Assembly: GCA_022653075.1 (NCBI GenBank)
Contig: JALCSB010000011.1
Location: forward strand, 41,626-105,625
Direction: 5' to 3'
Origin: Intestinimonas sp.
GTDB lineage: Bacteria > Bacillota > Clostridia > Oscillospirales > Oscillospiraceae
DNA: 64,000 nt
The translations under genes were made by a program, and so were the position numbers. The notes below the pieces were generated by a model. It saw only the letters and a list, made by a program, of their open reading frames with translations, ran no database searches and had not been told where the DNA came from. Shown piece after piece: positions 27,282-39,838 of this stretch. Within the stretch, counting starts at the first letter, position 1; each line of letters starts with the position of its first letter.

Positions 27282-27309
27282 TTGATTTTCCGCACAAAGC
27301 GAATATACT
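27282..27309 (+). promoter_or_regulatory. Promoter for the CofE-like gene
   Basis: TTGATT (27282-27287), a 16-nt spacer and TATACT (27304-27309), leaving a leader of about 100 nt. Confidence 0.55.
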
Positions 27310-27417
27310 TAACCATACATGCGATACGGTTCCCTCCTTGTGGGACCCAATTGCTTTCGCTTTTGTCTGTTCCGGCCGGTCCGGCCGTTTATTCTGTTTC
27401 AAAAGGAGGAGCATTCC

Positions 27418-28203
27418 ATGGATTTCTATGTGAATCCAACGAAAAAGCTCATTATCGAGGCAGACGGAAAAACTTACGCCCGCCACGCTATCCAGATTCC
27501 GTTTGTCAACGTGGGAGATAATTACGACGCATTGGTGAAAAAATATGTGTTACCGATATTTCAACCTGGTGACATTCTCTCCGTCAGCGAAAAGATTGTG
27601 GCTTTATGCCAGAAGCGGGTGGTCTACACCCAGGACGTGCAGCCCGGTTTGCTGGCGAATCTTTTGTGCCGCTGCGTGGCCCAGACCAGCGCCGGCCCCG
27701 GCGCTGGTGTTCCTTACAAAATGCAGTTTGCCATCAATCAGTGCGGGACTCCAAAAATTCTGTGGGCCGCATTTCGCGCGGCCGTGGATAAACTCCGTGG
27801 CGTCCACGGCACTTTTTATAAAATTGCCGGAAACGAAGTCTACGGTTTGGATGGTTTTTATGGGCACGACATTGAGGAATACGCCAAAATGGGTATCCGA
27901 ATTCCAGCCGATCCGGATGGTGTATGTAATCATATCCAGAAAACCTTCGGTGTGGATTCCATGATTGTGGACGCCAATGCACTGGCCCAGGAAATACTGG
28001 GAAAGGCGGACACCGTGGCCGCCCGGATGGATGACAAGCATCTGGCCTCCCTTATTCGGGACAATCCAGCCGGACAGGTCCGGCAACTGACTCCTTTTAT
28101 TCTTATCCGTCAGGTACCCAAGGAGCAGGCCGCCGAACTGGAGGCAAAAGCCCAGGCCGACAGCGTCGCCTTACAGACCGCTGAACAGAATATAAAAAAC
28201 TAA
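27418..28203 (+). CDS. CofE-like F420-0:gamma-glutamyl ligase family protein
   Basis: 261-residue protein of the F420-0:gamma-glutamyl ligase fold (PF01996-type). Supporting pieces are FQPGDILSVSEKIVALCQKR (the substrate/metal-binding strand-loop of CofE) and GFYGHDIEEYAKMG in the middle. In F420-producing organisms CofE adds gamma-linked Glu to F420-0. No other F420 biosynthesis gene is in the window and most Firmicutes do not make F420, so its acceptor here is unknown. ATG at 27418 has AAAGGAGG eight bases upstream; the open frame begins earlier without a ribosome site. Its promoter and terminator mark a single-gene unit. Confidence 0.75.
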   Translation: MDFYVNPTKKLIIEADGKTYARHAIQIPFVNVGDNYDALVKKYVLPIFQPGDILSVSEKIVALCQKRVVYTQDVQPGLLANLLCRCVAQTSAGPGAGVPYKMQFAINQCGTPKILWAAFRAAVDKLRGVHGTFYKIAGNEVYGLDGFYGHDIEEYAKMGIRIPADPDGVCNHIQKTFGVDSMIVDANALAQEILGKADTVAARMDDKHLASLIRDNPAGQVRQLTPFILIRQVPKEQAAELEAKAQADSVALQTAEQNIKN

Positions 28204-28242
28204 AAAGATGCCCCGGAAATTGTCTTTCCGGGGCGTCTTTTT
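28202..28242 (+). terminator. Intrinsic terminator of the CofE-like gene
   Basis: 18-bp imperfect stem (28202-28219 with 28225-28242) overlapping the stop codon and ending in TTTTT. Confidence 0.88.
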
Positions 28243-28320
28243 CTGAGCCGGTCAAGCTAATTTTTTCTTCTCTATCGTGCTTCAATTCCCCCGTACACGT
28301 CCGTTCTCGGCGCTTTCTCG

Positions 28321-28348
28321 TTGACTTTCCCCCGATTCCGTATATAAT
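28321..28348 (+). promoter_or_regulatory. Strong promoter for glycyl-tRNA synthetase
   Basis: TTGACT (28321-28326), a 16-nt spacer and consensus TATAAT (28343-28348). The leader is only about 35 nt, too short for a T-box. Confidence 0.8.
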
Positions 28349-28389
28349 GATACTATTATTGGAATTTTATATACCGGAGGGGTTTATTG

Positions 28390-29799
28390 ATGCATAATGA
28401 GGAAAAAACAATGGATCAGATCGTGGCGCTTTGCAAGGGCCGCGGTTATGTTTACCCGGGCAGCGAGATCTACGGCGGTCTGGCCAACGCCTGGGATTAC
28501 GGTCCCCTTGGCGTGGAGTTTAAAAACAATGTGAAGCGCGCCTGGTGGAAAAAGTTTGTCCAGGAATCCCCTTATAATGTCGGTCTGGACTCCGCTATTT
28601 TGATGAATCCGGAAACCTGGGTGGCCACCGGCCATGTGGGTGGTTTTTCTGATCCGCTGATGGACTGTAAGAGCTGTAAAACCCGTCACCGCGCCGATAA
28701 GCTCATCGAAAATTTTACCGGCGAGAGCGCCGACGGCTGGAGCAACGAAAAGATGATGGACTTTATTCGGGAAAATCATATCAAGTGCCCCAACTGCGGT
28801 GGAGAGGACTTTACCGATATCCGTCAGTTTAACCTGATGTATAAGACCTTTCAGGGCGTCACCGAGGACGCCAAAAATCAGATTTATCTCCGTCCGGAAA
28901 CCGCCCAGGGCATCTTTGTGAACTTCTCCAATATTCAGCGTACCACACGGAAAAAGCTCCCCTTCGGCGTATGTCAGGTAGGAAAATCCTTCCGCAATGA
29001 GATTACACCGGGCAACTTTATTTTCCGTATCCGGGAATTTGAGCAGATGGAGTGTGAGTTCTTCTGCGTGCCAGATACCGATCTGGAGTGGTTCGCCTAC
29101 TGGAAGGACTACTGTGCCAACTGGCTGTACACACTGGGTCTGAAAAAGGAGAATGTCCGTCTGCGCGACCACCAGCCGGAGGAGCTTTCCTTCTATTCCA
29201 AGGCCACTACCGACATCGAATATCGGTTCCCATTCGGCTGGGGTGAACTGTGGGGGATCGCCGACCGGACCAACTACGACCTTACCCGCCACCAGGAACA
29301 CAGCGGTAAAGATCTGAGCTACTTTGACCAAGAGAAGAACGAGCACTATATTCCTTTTGTCATTGAGCCCTCTCTGGGCGCCGACCGCATGGCACTTGCC
29401 TTCCTGTGCGACGCTTACGATGAAGAGACCGTGGGGCAGGACAAGAGCGGAAAGGAAGATGTACGTACCGTATTGCGTCTGCATCCCGCCCTGGCCCCAT
29501 TCAAGTGTGCCGTGCTGCCCCTGTCTAAAAAGCTGGCTGAACCAGCCCAACGGCTTTACACGGATCTGGCCAAGCATTTTATGGTGGACTATGATGACGC
29601 CGGTTCCATTGGCAAACGTTACCGCCGTCAGGATGAGATCGGTACGCCTTTCTGTGTCACGGTGGATTTCCAGACCATAGGTGATGAAAAAACGCCCGCC
29701 GACCATTGTGTCACGGTTCGGGACCGTGACTCCATGGATCAGGTTCGTATTCCTATGGACCAGATTCAGTCCTATCTGGAAGACCGCATCGCATTTTAA
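28390..29799 (+). CDS. glyS: Glycyl-tRNA synthetase, dimeric type
   Basis: 469-residue class II synthetase charging tRNA-Gly (homodimeric alpha2 type, unlike the GlyQ/GlyS heterotetramer). [18 protein letters not shown] is the family N-terminus. A four-Cys zinc-like element is seen ([15 protein letters not shown]). Motif 2 [20 protein letters not shown] and motif 3 [15 protein letters not shown] are intact; the last 100 residues form the anticodon-binding domain. ATG at 28390 follows GGAGGGG. It is transcribed alone from the promoter at 28321-28348 and ends at the hairpin near 29840. Confidence 0.96.
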   Translation: MHNEEKTMDQIVALCKGRGYVYPGSEIYGGLANAWDYGPLGVEFKNNVKRAWWKKFVQESPYNVGLDSAILMNPETWVATGHVGGFSDPLMDCKSCKTRHRADKLIENFTGESADGWSNEKMMDFIRENHIKCPNCGGEDFTDIRQFNLMYKTFQGVTEDAKNQIYLRPETAQGIFVNFSNIQRTTRKKLPFGVCQVGKSFRNEITPGNFIFRIREFEQMECEFFCVPDTDLEWFAYWKDYCANWLYTLGLKKENVRLRDHQPEELSFYSKATTDIEYRFPFGWGELWGIADRTNYDLTRHQEHSGKDLSYFDQEKNEHYIPFVIEPSLGADRMALAFLCDAYDEETVGQDKSGKEDVRTVLRLHPALAPFKCAVLPLSKKLAEPAQRLYTDLAKHFMVDYDDAGSIGKRYRRQDEIGTPFCVTVDFQTIGDEKTPADHCVTVRDRDSMDQVRIPMDQIQSYLEDRIAF

Positions 29800-29824
29800 C
29801 CCTGTTTTTTTTCCATGCGGCAGG

Positions 29825-29858
29825 GCCGCCGTCCGGTGGCGGCGGTCTTTTTCTTTTA
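29825..29858 (+). terminator. Intrinsic terminator of glyS
   Basis: GCCGCC (29825-29830) pairs with GGCGGC (29838-29843), followed by TTTTTCTTTT. Confidence 0.75.
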
Positions 29859-29898
29859 ACCCAATTACCTCACATACTTACGTAGAAAGAGATGAAAA

Positions 29899-31743
29899 AT
29901 GAAGCGTTTTTTCCTGTTTCAGCTGGAAATGGACCCAGCTTGGCCCTTTCATAAAAAAATGGTGTTCTGGCTGTGGAATTTTTCCATATTGTTAATTGCC
30001 TCCCTATGTGTTGGAATCTTATCTTTGGCTTTTTCTCCCGTGGCCAATCGAATGGCCATGCTCTGTAGCTATCTGAAAAACCCCTGGCTGGCCTTTCTCA
30101 ATCTGGCGCCGGTGGTGGTGCTGGCCTTCCTCCTGTACTTTGTGGTCCGCCGTCCCGGCCTGGCTTATGGCCTCACTTGCGGAATTGTGGCATCTCTCAC
30201 TGCAGCCAACTGGTTCAAACTTCAATTTCGTGATGATCCACTGATGTTTGAGGACTTAAAGCTGATTCGAGAAACGAAAAATATGATGGGCCGTTATCAC
30301 ATTTATTGGACCCGCTCCCTGGCCGTGGGACTGGCCTTGCTGCTGTTGGGCGGATTATTCACCCACTTTTTTGTGCGGGGCCGGATGCGGCGCTGCACGC
30401 CTGGACGGCTGATTGGGTTCTCGGTTTTGTTTGTCATGGCTCTTTTTATAAGGGATTTTTGCTACAATGCTGAAATTTATGATTATAAAACTGCTAACAA
30501 TGACCTGATTAATCAGTGGTCCGCCACGGAAGTATATTCTTCCAAGGGTTTTGTCTATCCCTTCCTGCACAGCATTCAAACGGGAGTGGATAAGCCGCCG
30601 GACGGTTATGATGAAAAACAGGCTCAGATGATTTTATCCGCCTACCCTTCCGCGGATATTCCAGAAAATAAAAAAGTATCCCTCATTACGGTTATGCTGG
30701 AGTCCTACAGCGATTTTTCCAATTTTAACATACCAGGTCTTTCCGATAAGGTCTATGCCGACTACCATGCCTTGGAGGCGGAGAGTTATACCGGAAATCT
30801 GATCTCCAATGTCTTTGCTGGCGGTACGGTAAATACGGAGCGCTGTTATCTCACCGGCTATTCCAACCTGGGCTCATTTCGCGCAAAGACAAATTCTTAT
30901 CCATGGTATTTCCGCAGTCAGGGCTATACGGTAGAGGGTGCGCACCCCTGCTATGAGTGGTTTTATAACCGTTCCAACATTAATGTCAACCTTGGCTTTG
31001 AAAACTACTATTTTGTAGAAAACTATTTTAGTCCCTTAACGGGCGGGGACGTGGGGTATGATGATTTGTTCTTTCCTGAGCTGATTAAACTTTGGGAGAA
31101 AAACAAGCAAACCGGGAAACCCTATTTTTCCTATGACCTCACTTATCAGGGTCATGGCCCCTATAATACCGACTGTACCTGGTGGGGTGATGACTATGTA
31201 ACAGGGGGGAATTACTCCACCGCATCCCGGAACATTCTCAATAATTATTTTGGTTCCATCTACAATACAAATCAGAATTTAACGGACTTTTTCGATTATT
31301 ATCGAAAGGAGACCGATCCGGTTATCATTGTTTTGTTTGGAGATCATAAACCATGGCTGGGTGACGGAAACTCAGTATACAAGGAACTAGGTATCAATCT
31401 GGATTTGTCCACGCAGGACGGCTTTTTCAATTACTACACGACCCGATACCTTATTTGGGCCAATGATGCGGCAAAAGAAGTCCTGGGTAATGATTTCATT
31501 GGAGAAGGCCCGGACATGGGATCCTATTTTCTTATGAATCAGGTTTTTCGCCTGGCCGGTTGGGTCGGTCCCTCCTACATGCAGGCCACCCAGCAGGTGA
31601 TGGATGCCGTACCAATTATCCACACAACCGGCGTTTTTGTGGAAAACGGCGTGGTTACCACAAAACTTACTCCGGAGGCACAGGCACTGCTACAGGACTA
31701 CAATACCGTACAATATTACGATCGGAAACACTGTATTTATTGA
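29899..31743 (+). CDS. LtaS-like sulfatase-fold membrane enzyme (glycerophosphate/phosphoglycerol transferase family)
   Basis: 614 residues: about five N-terminal transmembrane segments (to about 186), then a large extracellular domain of the alkaline-phosphatase/sulfatase superfamily. Metal and nucleophile motifs of lipoteichoic-acid synthases are present: VMLESYSDF (metal Glu), AGGTVNTER (nucleophile Thr), YQGHGPYN and FGDHKPWLG (metal Asp/His). LtaS-type enzymes transfer glycerophosphate from phosphatidylglycerol to build teichoic-acid-like polymers; some relatives modify other glycans. It is not adjacent to other cell-wall genes, so the exact polymer is unknown. ATG at 29899 has AAAGAG upstream. 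The gene ends at the strong hairpin 31757-31799. Confidence 0.85.
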   Translation: MKRFFLFQLEMDPAWPFHKKMVFWLWNFSILLIASLCVGILSLAFSPVANRMAMLCSYLKNPWLAFLNLAPVVVLAFLLYFVVRRPGLAYGLTCGIVASLTAANWFKLQFRDDPLMFEDLKLIRETKNMMGRYHIYWTRSLAVGLALLLLGGLFTHFFVRGRMRRCTPGRLIGFSVLFVMALFIRDFCYNAEIYDYKTANNDLINQWSATEVYSSKGFVYPFLHSIQTGVDKPPDGYDEKQAQMILSAYPSADIPENKKVSLITVMLESYSDFSNFNIPGLSDKVYADYHALEAESYTGNLISNVFAGGTVNTERCYLTGYSNLGSFRAKTNSYPWYFRSQGYTVEGAHPCYEWFYNRSNINVNLGFENYYFVENYFSPLTGGDVGYDDLFFPELIKLWEKNKQTGKPYFSYDLTYQGHGPYNTDCTWWGDDYVTGGNYSTASRNILNNYFGSIYNTNQNLTDFFDYYRKETDPVIIVLFGDHKPWLGDGNSVYKELGINLDLSTQDGFFNYYTTRYLIWANDAAKEVLGNDFIGEGPDMGSYFLMNQVFRLAGWVGPSYMQATQQVMDAVPIIHTTGVFVENGVVTTKLTPEAQALLQDYNTVQYYDRKHCIY

Positions 31744-31756
31744 TTCTAATCTGCAA

Positions 31757-31799
31757 AAATCCCGTTTGAGAATACAATTTGTATTCTCAAACGGGATTT
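31757..31799. terminator. Bidirectional intrinsic terminator
   Basis: Perfect 19-bp stem (31757-31775 with 31781-31799) with A-run upstream and T-run downstream. It lies between the convergent LtaS-like and rnhA genes and so also ends the dnaA-to-rnhA direction. Confidence 0.92.
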
Positions 31800-31804
31800 T
31801 TTTC

Positions 31805-32239
31805 TTAAAATTTCCGGCTTTCCGCCACCGCCAGCTCATCACAGCGGTTATTGAACTCATTCTCCGCATGGCCTTTCACCCAGTGGAGATTGACTGCGTG
31901 ATACGCGCATAGGTCCAGAAGTTTTCCCCAAAGATCCGGATTTTGTGCGGGTTTCTTGTCGCTCTTTATCCAGCCCCGGGCACGCCAGCCTTTAGCCCAG
32001 CCTTTTCCCAAACCGTCAATAACATACTTTGAATCTGAATACAGTTCCACGGTGCATGGTTCCTTCAGCGCGGAGAGCGCGGTGATAACCCCCGTTAATT
32101 CCATACGGTTGTTTGTGGTCCGCGCTTCGCCGCCGGACAATTCTTTCTTATATTTTCCATAAAGAAGGATAGCTCCCCAGCCACCGGGACCCGGATTTCC
32201 GGAACAGGCACCATCGGTATAGATGGTCACATTTTTCAT
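31805..32239 (-). CDS. rnhA: Ribonuclease HI
   Basis: 144-residue enzyme cutting the RNA strand of RNA-DNA hybrids. The catalytic carboxylates are in [16 protein letters not shown] (Asp), NNRMELTG (Glu), [10 protein letters not shown] (Asp) and NNRCDELA (Asp); the conserved His is in [20 protein letters not shown] ribosome site precedes the ATG. It lies 33 nt downstream of gyrA and probably ends the gyrBA transcript. Confidence 0.96.
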   Translation of the reverse strand: MKNVTIYTDGACSGNPGPGGWGAILLYGKYKKELSGGEARTTNNRMELTGVITALSALKEPCTVELYSDSKYVIDGLGKGWAKGWRARGWIKSDKKPAQNPDLWGKLLDLCAYHAVNLHWVKGHAENEFNNRCDELAVAESRKF

Positions 32240-32272
32240 GATTGATCCCTCCGTCTGGTCCCCTTCAGCCTA

Positions 32273-34801
<2,529 letters not shown>

Positions 34802-34819
34802 TTTGATGTGCCTCCTCTC

Positions 34820-36790
<1,971 letters not shown>

Positions 36791-37060
36791 TTAGATTTCC
36801 ATGAACACGCCGCTCTCCGCCCGACCACGCAAGGTGGTGGAGGAGAGCTGTGACAGATATATTTTCGGTTTTCGGTCCCCGGACCGGCATATGACGAAGG
36901 ACTTGGGAAGTTCATCCGAAACGTTTTCCACCTGCCCTTTTTTCTCCGCCCCGCGGAGAAAGTTCCGGGTAATGGGGGAGGACGTGGTATTATCCAGATC
37001 AAAGATGCCGATAACATCCCTGAACGGCACGGTTACCGACTGCCCCAAATGAAGGTACAC
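36791..37060 (-). CDS. remB: RemB-like DUF370 DNA-binding regulator (GTG start)
   Basis: 89-residue protein of the extracellular-matrix-regulator RemA/RemB family, found between recF and gyrB in many Firmicutes (YaaB). It begins VYLHLGQSVTVPFRDVIGIF and has the conserved FDLDNTT and RNFLRGAEKKG segments, then SQLSSTTLRGR. RemA-type proteins form DNA-binding rings that activate biofilm-matrix and osmoprotection genes. Start is GTG at 37060, with AAGGA eight bases upstream; a longer in-frame extension into recF is rejected because it overlaps recF and is atypical of the family. Confidence 0.88.
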   Translation of the reverse strand: MYLHLGQSVTVPFRDVIGIFDLDNTTSSPITRNFLRGAEKKGQVENVSDELPKSFVICRSGDRKPKIYLSQLSSTTLRGRAESGVFMEI

Positions 37061-37076
37061 TTGAATCTTCCTTCTT

Positions 37077-38186
37077 TCATGTGGAACGGATGGAGCCGTG
37101 CTCCACCCGGAAGGCGGCACCGGCATCCAGCGCCTCCAGTTTCTCTTCTTCGCAGCAAGTGATAAACACCTGCCCACCCTTAATACGATTTAACACAAAG
37201 GACTGCCGCTTTCGGTCCAACTCGGAAAGCACATCGTCCAGCAGAAGAACAGGGTATTCCCCCGTATCCTCCCGGTGCAGCTCCCGGTCGGCCAGCTTTA
37301 GGGACAGGGCGGCGGTACGCGCCTGTCCCTGAGAGGCAAACTGTCGGGCGCTGCGCCCGCCCAGCTCTACCTCGATATCGTCTTTATGTGGACCGGAAAG
37401 GCAGCAGCGGCTCTCCAACTCTGCCTGACGGTGGTTTTGCATATGCTCCCACAGCAGAGGGTAGAGGGCACTGGCCGGCTGAAGCGGATTGGAAAGGGAG
37501 GAAACGGTTTGATATCGCAGCTTCAGGATCTCCCTTCCTCCGGAAAAGTCTTGATGAATCAGCGCCGCCTGCCCGGACAGTTCCCGGCAATATCGCGCCC
37601 GGTAGTGAATCAGAATGGCCCCAATCCGGGCCATTCGCTGAGAAAAATCATCCAGCGTATCCAGCAGGGATGGTTTTTCCTCCTGGTCCCGCAGGATGCG
37701 CGTCTTATGTTCATAAAGCCGCCGGTATTCCGCCAAGGCGGCGGCGTAACGGGGCCGTAGTTGACAAAGGGAAAGGTCCATAAATTTTCGCCGCGCCGAT
37801 GCCCCTTCCCGAATCAGCATCAGATCTTCCGGACAAAACAGGACGGTGTGCATCACACCCGACAGCTCCGCTGCCGCCCTAAGCTTCACGCCATTTACGG
37901 TCAGCGTACGGCGGGCGCCGCGTCGGAGAATCGCTTCCACCGTGAAATCCCGTTCCCGGGAAAAAATATGGGCGGATAGAGAAGCCGTGTCACGATCAAA
38001 ACCAATCAGCTCCCGGTCGGCCCGGGCGCGGTGGGACCGAGCGCCTGAGAGATAGAACACCGCCTCCAGCAGATTGGTCTTACCCTGCGCATTCTCTCCA
38101 CAAATCACGTTCACGCCGGGGCAGAAGGAAACGCTGGCCCGATCATAGTTTCGAAAACCGTCCAGTGCCAGATTCTGAACAATCAT
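37077..38186 (-). CDS. recF: DNA replication and repair protein RecF
   Basis: 369-residue SMC-like ATPase that helps RecA load at gapped DNA. Walker A GENAQGKTNLLEAV is near residue 30; signature CLSGPHKDDIEVELGG and Walker B VLLLDDVLSELD are near the C-terminus. The ATG at 38186 overlaps the stop of the S4-domain gene as ATGA with no separate ribosome site, so translation is likely coupled. An earlier in-frame start at 38258 would overlap the S4 gene by 76 nt and is rejected. Confidence 0.95.
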   Translation of the reverse strand: MIVQNLALDGFRNYDRASVSFCPGVNVICGENAQGKTNLLEAVFYLSGARSHRARADRELIGFDRDTASLSAHIFSRERDFTVEAILRRGARRTLTVNGVKLRAAAELSGVMHTVLFCPEDLMLIREGASARRKFMDLSLCQLRPRYAAALAEYRRLYEHKTRILRDQEEKPSLLDTLDDFSQRMARIGAILIHYRARYCRELSGQAALIHQDFSGGREILKLRYQTVSSLSNPLQPASALYPLLWEHMQNHRQAELESRCCLSGPHKDDIEVELGGRSARQFASQGQARTAALSLKLADRELHREDTGEYPVLLLDDVLSELDRKRQSFVLNRIKGGQVFITCCEEEKLEALDAGAAFRVEHGSIRST

Positions 38187-38395
38187 TGGATGGTCAGAAA
38201 AACGCCGTCCAGCGCAGCCGTATCTCCCGGACGAAGTTTTTTCCCCCTTTGGGTACAAATCTGGCCGTTCACCAAAACCTGTCCGCTTTGGATGGTCTCC
38301 TTCGCCTCTCCGCCGGTCGCGATGACACCGGAAAACTTCAGCAAAGCGTCTAGACGGATAAATTCTGTGGTGATAGTTACTGTTTCCTTCCGCAT
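38183..38395 (-). CDS. yaaA: S4-domain RNA-binding protein YaaA
   Basis: 70-residue S4-like protein between dnaN and recF, a conserved position in Firmicutes. RLDALLKFSGVIATGGEAK and SGQVLVNGQICTQRGKKLRP are the S4 RNA-binding motif. Bacillus YaaA has been linked to ribosome assembly. ATG at 38395 has GGAG five bases upstream. The longer frame starting at 38545 runs into dnaN and is not used. Confidence 0.92.
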   Translation of the reverse strand: MRKETVTITTEFIRLDALLKFSGVIATGGEAKETIQSGQVLVNGQICTQRGKKLRPGDTAALDGVFLTIQ

Positions 38396-38456
38396 ACTGA
38401 CTCCATTTCCAACAAACTGAACGTAAAATTCTACTTTTTGGCCTGCAACGCGCTTC

Positions 38457-39569
38457 TCACTGTCCCGCCCGCAGGCGGACGGGTAAAACCATATAAAGAA
38501 AGTTTTCCTCACCTTCCGCGGGGAAAATAACGCAGGGCGCCACACCGGATGACAATTCCAGCCGGACTCGGTCAGCAGGCGCAGCCTTTAGTGCATCCAT
38601 CAAATAACGGTTATTGAATCCAATCTCCAATCCACCGCCATCGCCATCAATGGGACATTGATCATACGCATCCCCAATACCAGTTTTTGTGGTAATGGAA
38701 AGCTGGTCCTTTCCAAACACACACCGCAGAGGAGATTTAAGCTTATCACTGATGATAAGAGAGACACGATCGATAGAGGACAACAGGGTACGGGTAGTTC
38801 CCTCCACTTTAATGGGATTATTTCGGGGGATAGCCTGACGATAGGCTAAAAACTCTCCCTCCAGACGGCGGGCCACCAGCATGGTGTCTCCCATTTGGAA
38901 CATTATGTGCCGCTCACCCATCGTAACCGTGACCACGTTTTCCGCTTCACCACAGATTTTTTCCACCTCGGATAAGGCGGCGCCGGGCACCACAAAAGAG
39001 AAGTCTGTATTGGCGTGTTTTTCTTCGATGGGTTCATGGCGCAGAGCCAGCCGGTAACCGTCCACAGAAACCACGGTCAAGCCGTCGGTATCGATCTCAA
39101 ATAAGGACCCGGTATGGATGGGCCGGCTCTCATTGTCGCTGACGGCGAAAATGGTTTGGCGGATCATGCTGCCCAGATCCTTTTGCTTTATCGTAAAAGA
39201 GTTCAGGCCGTCCACAGAGGGAAGTTCTGGAAAATCTTCCGCATCGGTACCCAAGATGTTAAATTTACTCAAGCCGCAGGTAATGGTCACAGTATACTCC
39301 TCAGAACTGAATGTTACAACATCGTCCGGCAGTTTGCGGATAATGTCGCCAAAAAGCCGGGCGGAGAGAACCAGCATGCCGGCTTCTTTTATTTCCGCGG
39401 GAATTGTTGTACGAATACCGGTTTCCAAATTATACCCAGTTAGGCATAATCCCTGACCCGCCTCCAGCAGGATACCCTCCAGGGCGGGGATGGAACTTTT
39501 AGCGGCTACTGCTCTGGATGTAGTGGCGATGGCGGTTTGAAGCAGCGCTTTTTCGCAGGAAAACTTCAT
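38457..39569 (-). CDS. dnaN: DNA polymerase III sliding clamp (beta subunit)
   Basis: 370-residue beta clamp with three repeated clamp domains, which tethers polymerase to DNA and docks repair proteins. MKFSCEKALLQTAIATTSRA is the normal N-terminus. VSVDGYRLALRH in domain 2 and the C-terminal YMVLPVRLR are family landmarks. AAGGAAGGG upstream of the ATG. It is separated from dnaA by the 269-nt oriC region. Confidence 0.97.
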   Translation of the reverse strand: MKFSCEKALLQTAIATTSRAVAAKSSIPALEGILLEAGQGLCLTGYNLETGIRTTIPAEIKEAGMLVLSARLFGDIIRKLPDDVVTFSSEEYTVTITCGLSKFNILGTDAEDFPELPSVDGLNSFTIKQKDLGSMIRQTIFAVSDNESRPIHTGSLFEIDTDGLTVVSVDGYRLALRHEPIEEKHANTDFSFVVPGAALSEVEKICGEAENVVTVTMGERHIMFQMGDTMLVARRLEGEFLAYRQAIPRNNPIKVEGTTRTLLSSIDRVSLIISDKLKSPLRCVFGKDQLSITTKTGIGDAYDQCPIDGDGGGLEIGFNNRYLMDALKAAPADRVRLELSSGVAPCVIFPAEGEENFLYMVLPVRLRAGQ

Positions 39570-39633
39570 GAAGGCGTCCCTTCCTTTCGTATTGTGTTTC
39601 TCCTCTGTAGAAAGGAGAGGAGAGGAATTAAGT

Positions 39634-39651
39634 TAGTAACGGTGGTAGTAG
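39634..39651 (-). other. DnaA-trio-like element of oriC
   Basis: In dnaA orientation the trinucleotides read CTA-CTA-CCA-CCG-TTA-CTA, directly after CCC and a DnaA box (39662-39670). This box, GC-step and trio order matches the basal unwinding element of Bacillus oriC. An A/T-richer stretch follows toward dnaN, where melting would begin. Confidence 0.6.
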
Positions 39652-39661
39652 GGGAAAAAAA

Positions 39662-39830
39662 TGTGGAAAAACGACGGAATCGCTTGAGCGACAGGGAAAA
39701 CAGCGTCCACAGGGTATGTGGATGAAAAATTTTGTTTTCCACAGGTAACAAAGACAAAACAAGATTATCCACACAAGATATTCCACATTTCCACAAAAAA
39801 TGTGGAAAACAGTGTGCAAAAAGTGGATAA
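39662..39830. other. oriC: DnaA-box cluster between dnaA and dnaN
   Basis: One perfect box, TTATCCACA at 39765-39773. Near-consensus boxes are at 39662-39670 (reverse TTTTCCACA), 39717-39725 (reverse TCATCCACA), 39735-39743 (TTTTCCACA), 39779-39787 (TATTCCACA), 39801-39809 (reverse TTTTCCACA) and 39822-39830 (reverse TTATCCACT). Seven boxes in 170 bp in the dnaA-dnaN gap make this the likely initiation site. DnaA binding here would also affect dnaN expression. Confidence 0.88.
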
Positions 39831-39838
39831 CTTGTGTT

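Noticed and set aside
28243-28389. T-box leader upstream of glycyl-tRNA synthetase
   Set aside because: No GGGTGGTACC-like sequence and the leader is too short; the same holds for serS.
28384-29706. 440-codon open frame antisense to glycyl-tRNA synthetase
   Set aside because: Mirror frame of a strongly conserved gene, no ribosome site and no recognisable domain.
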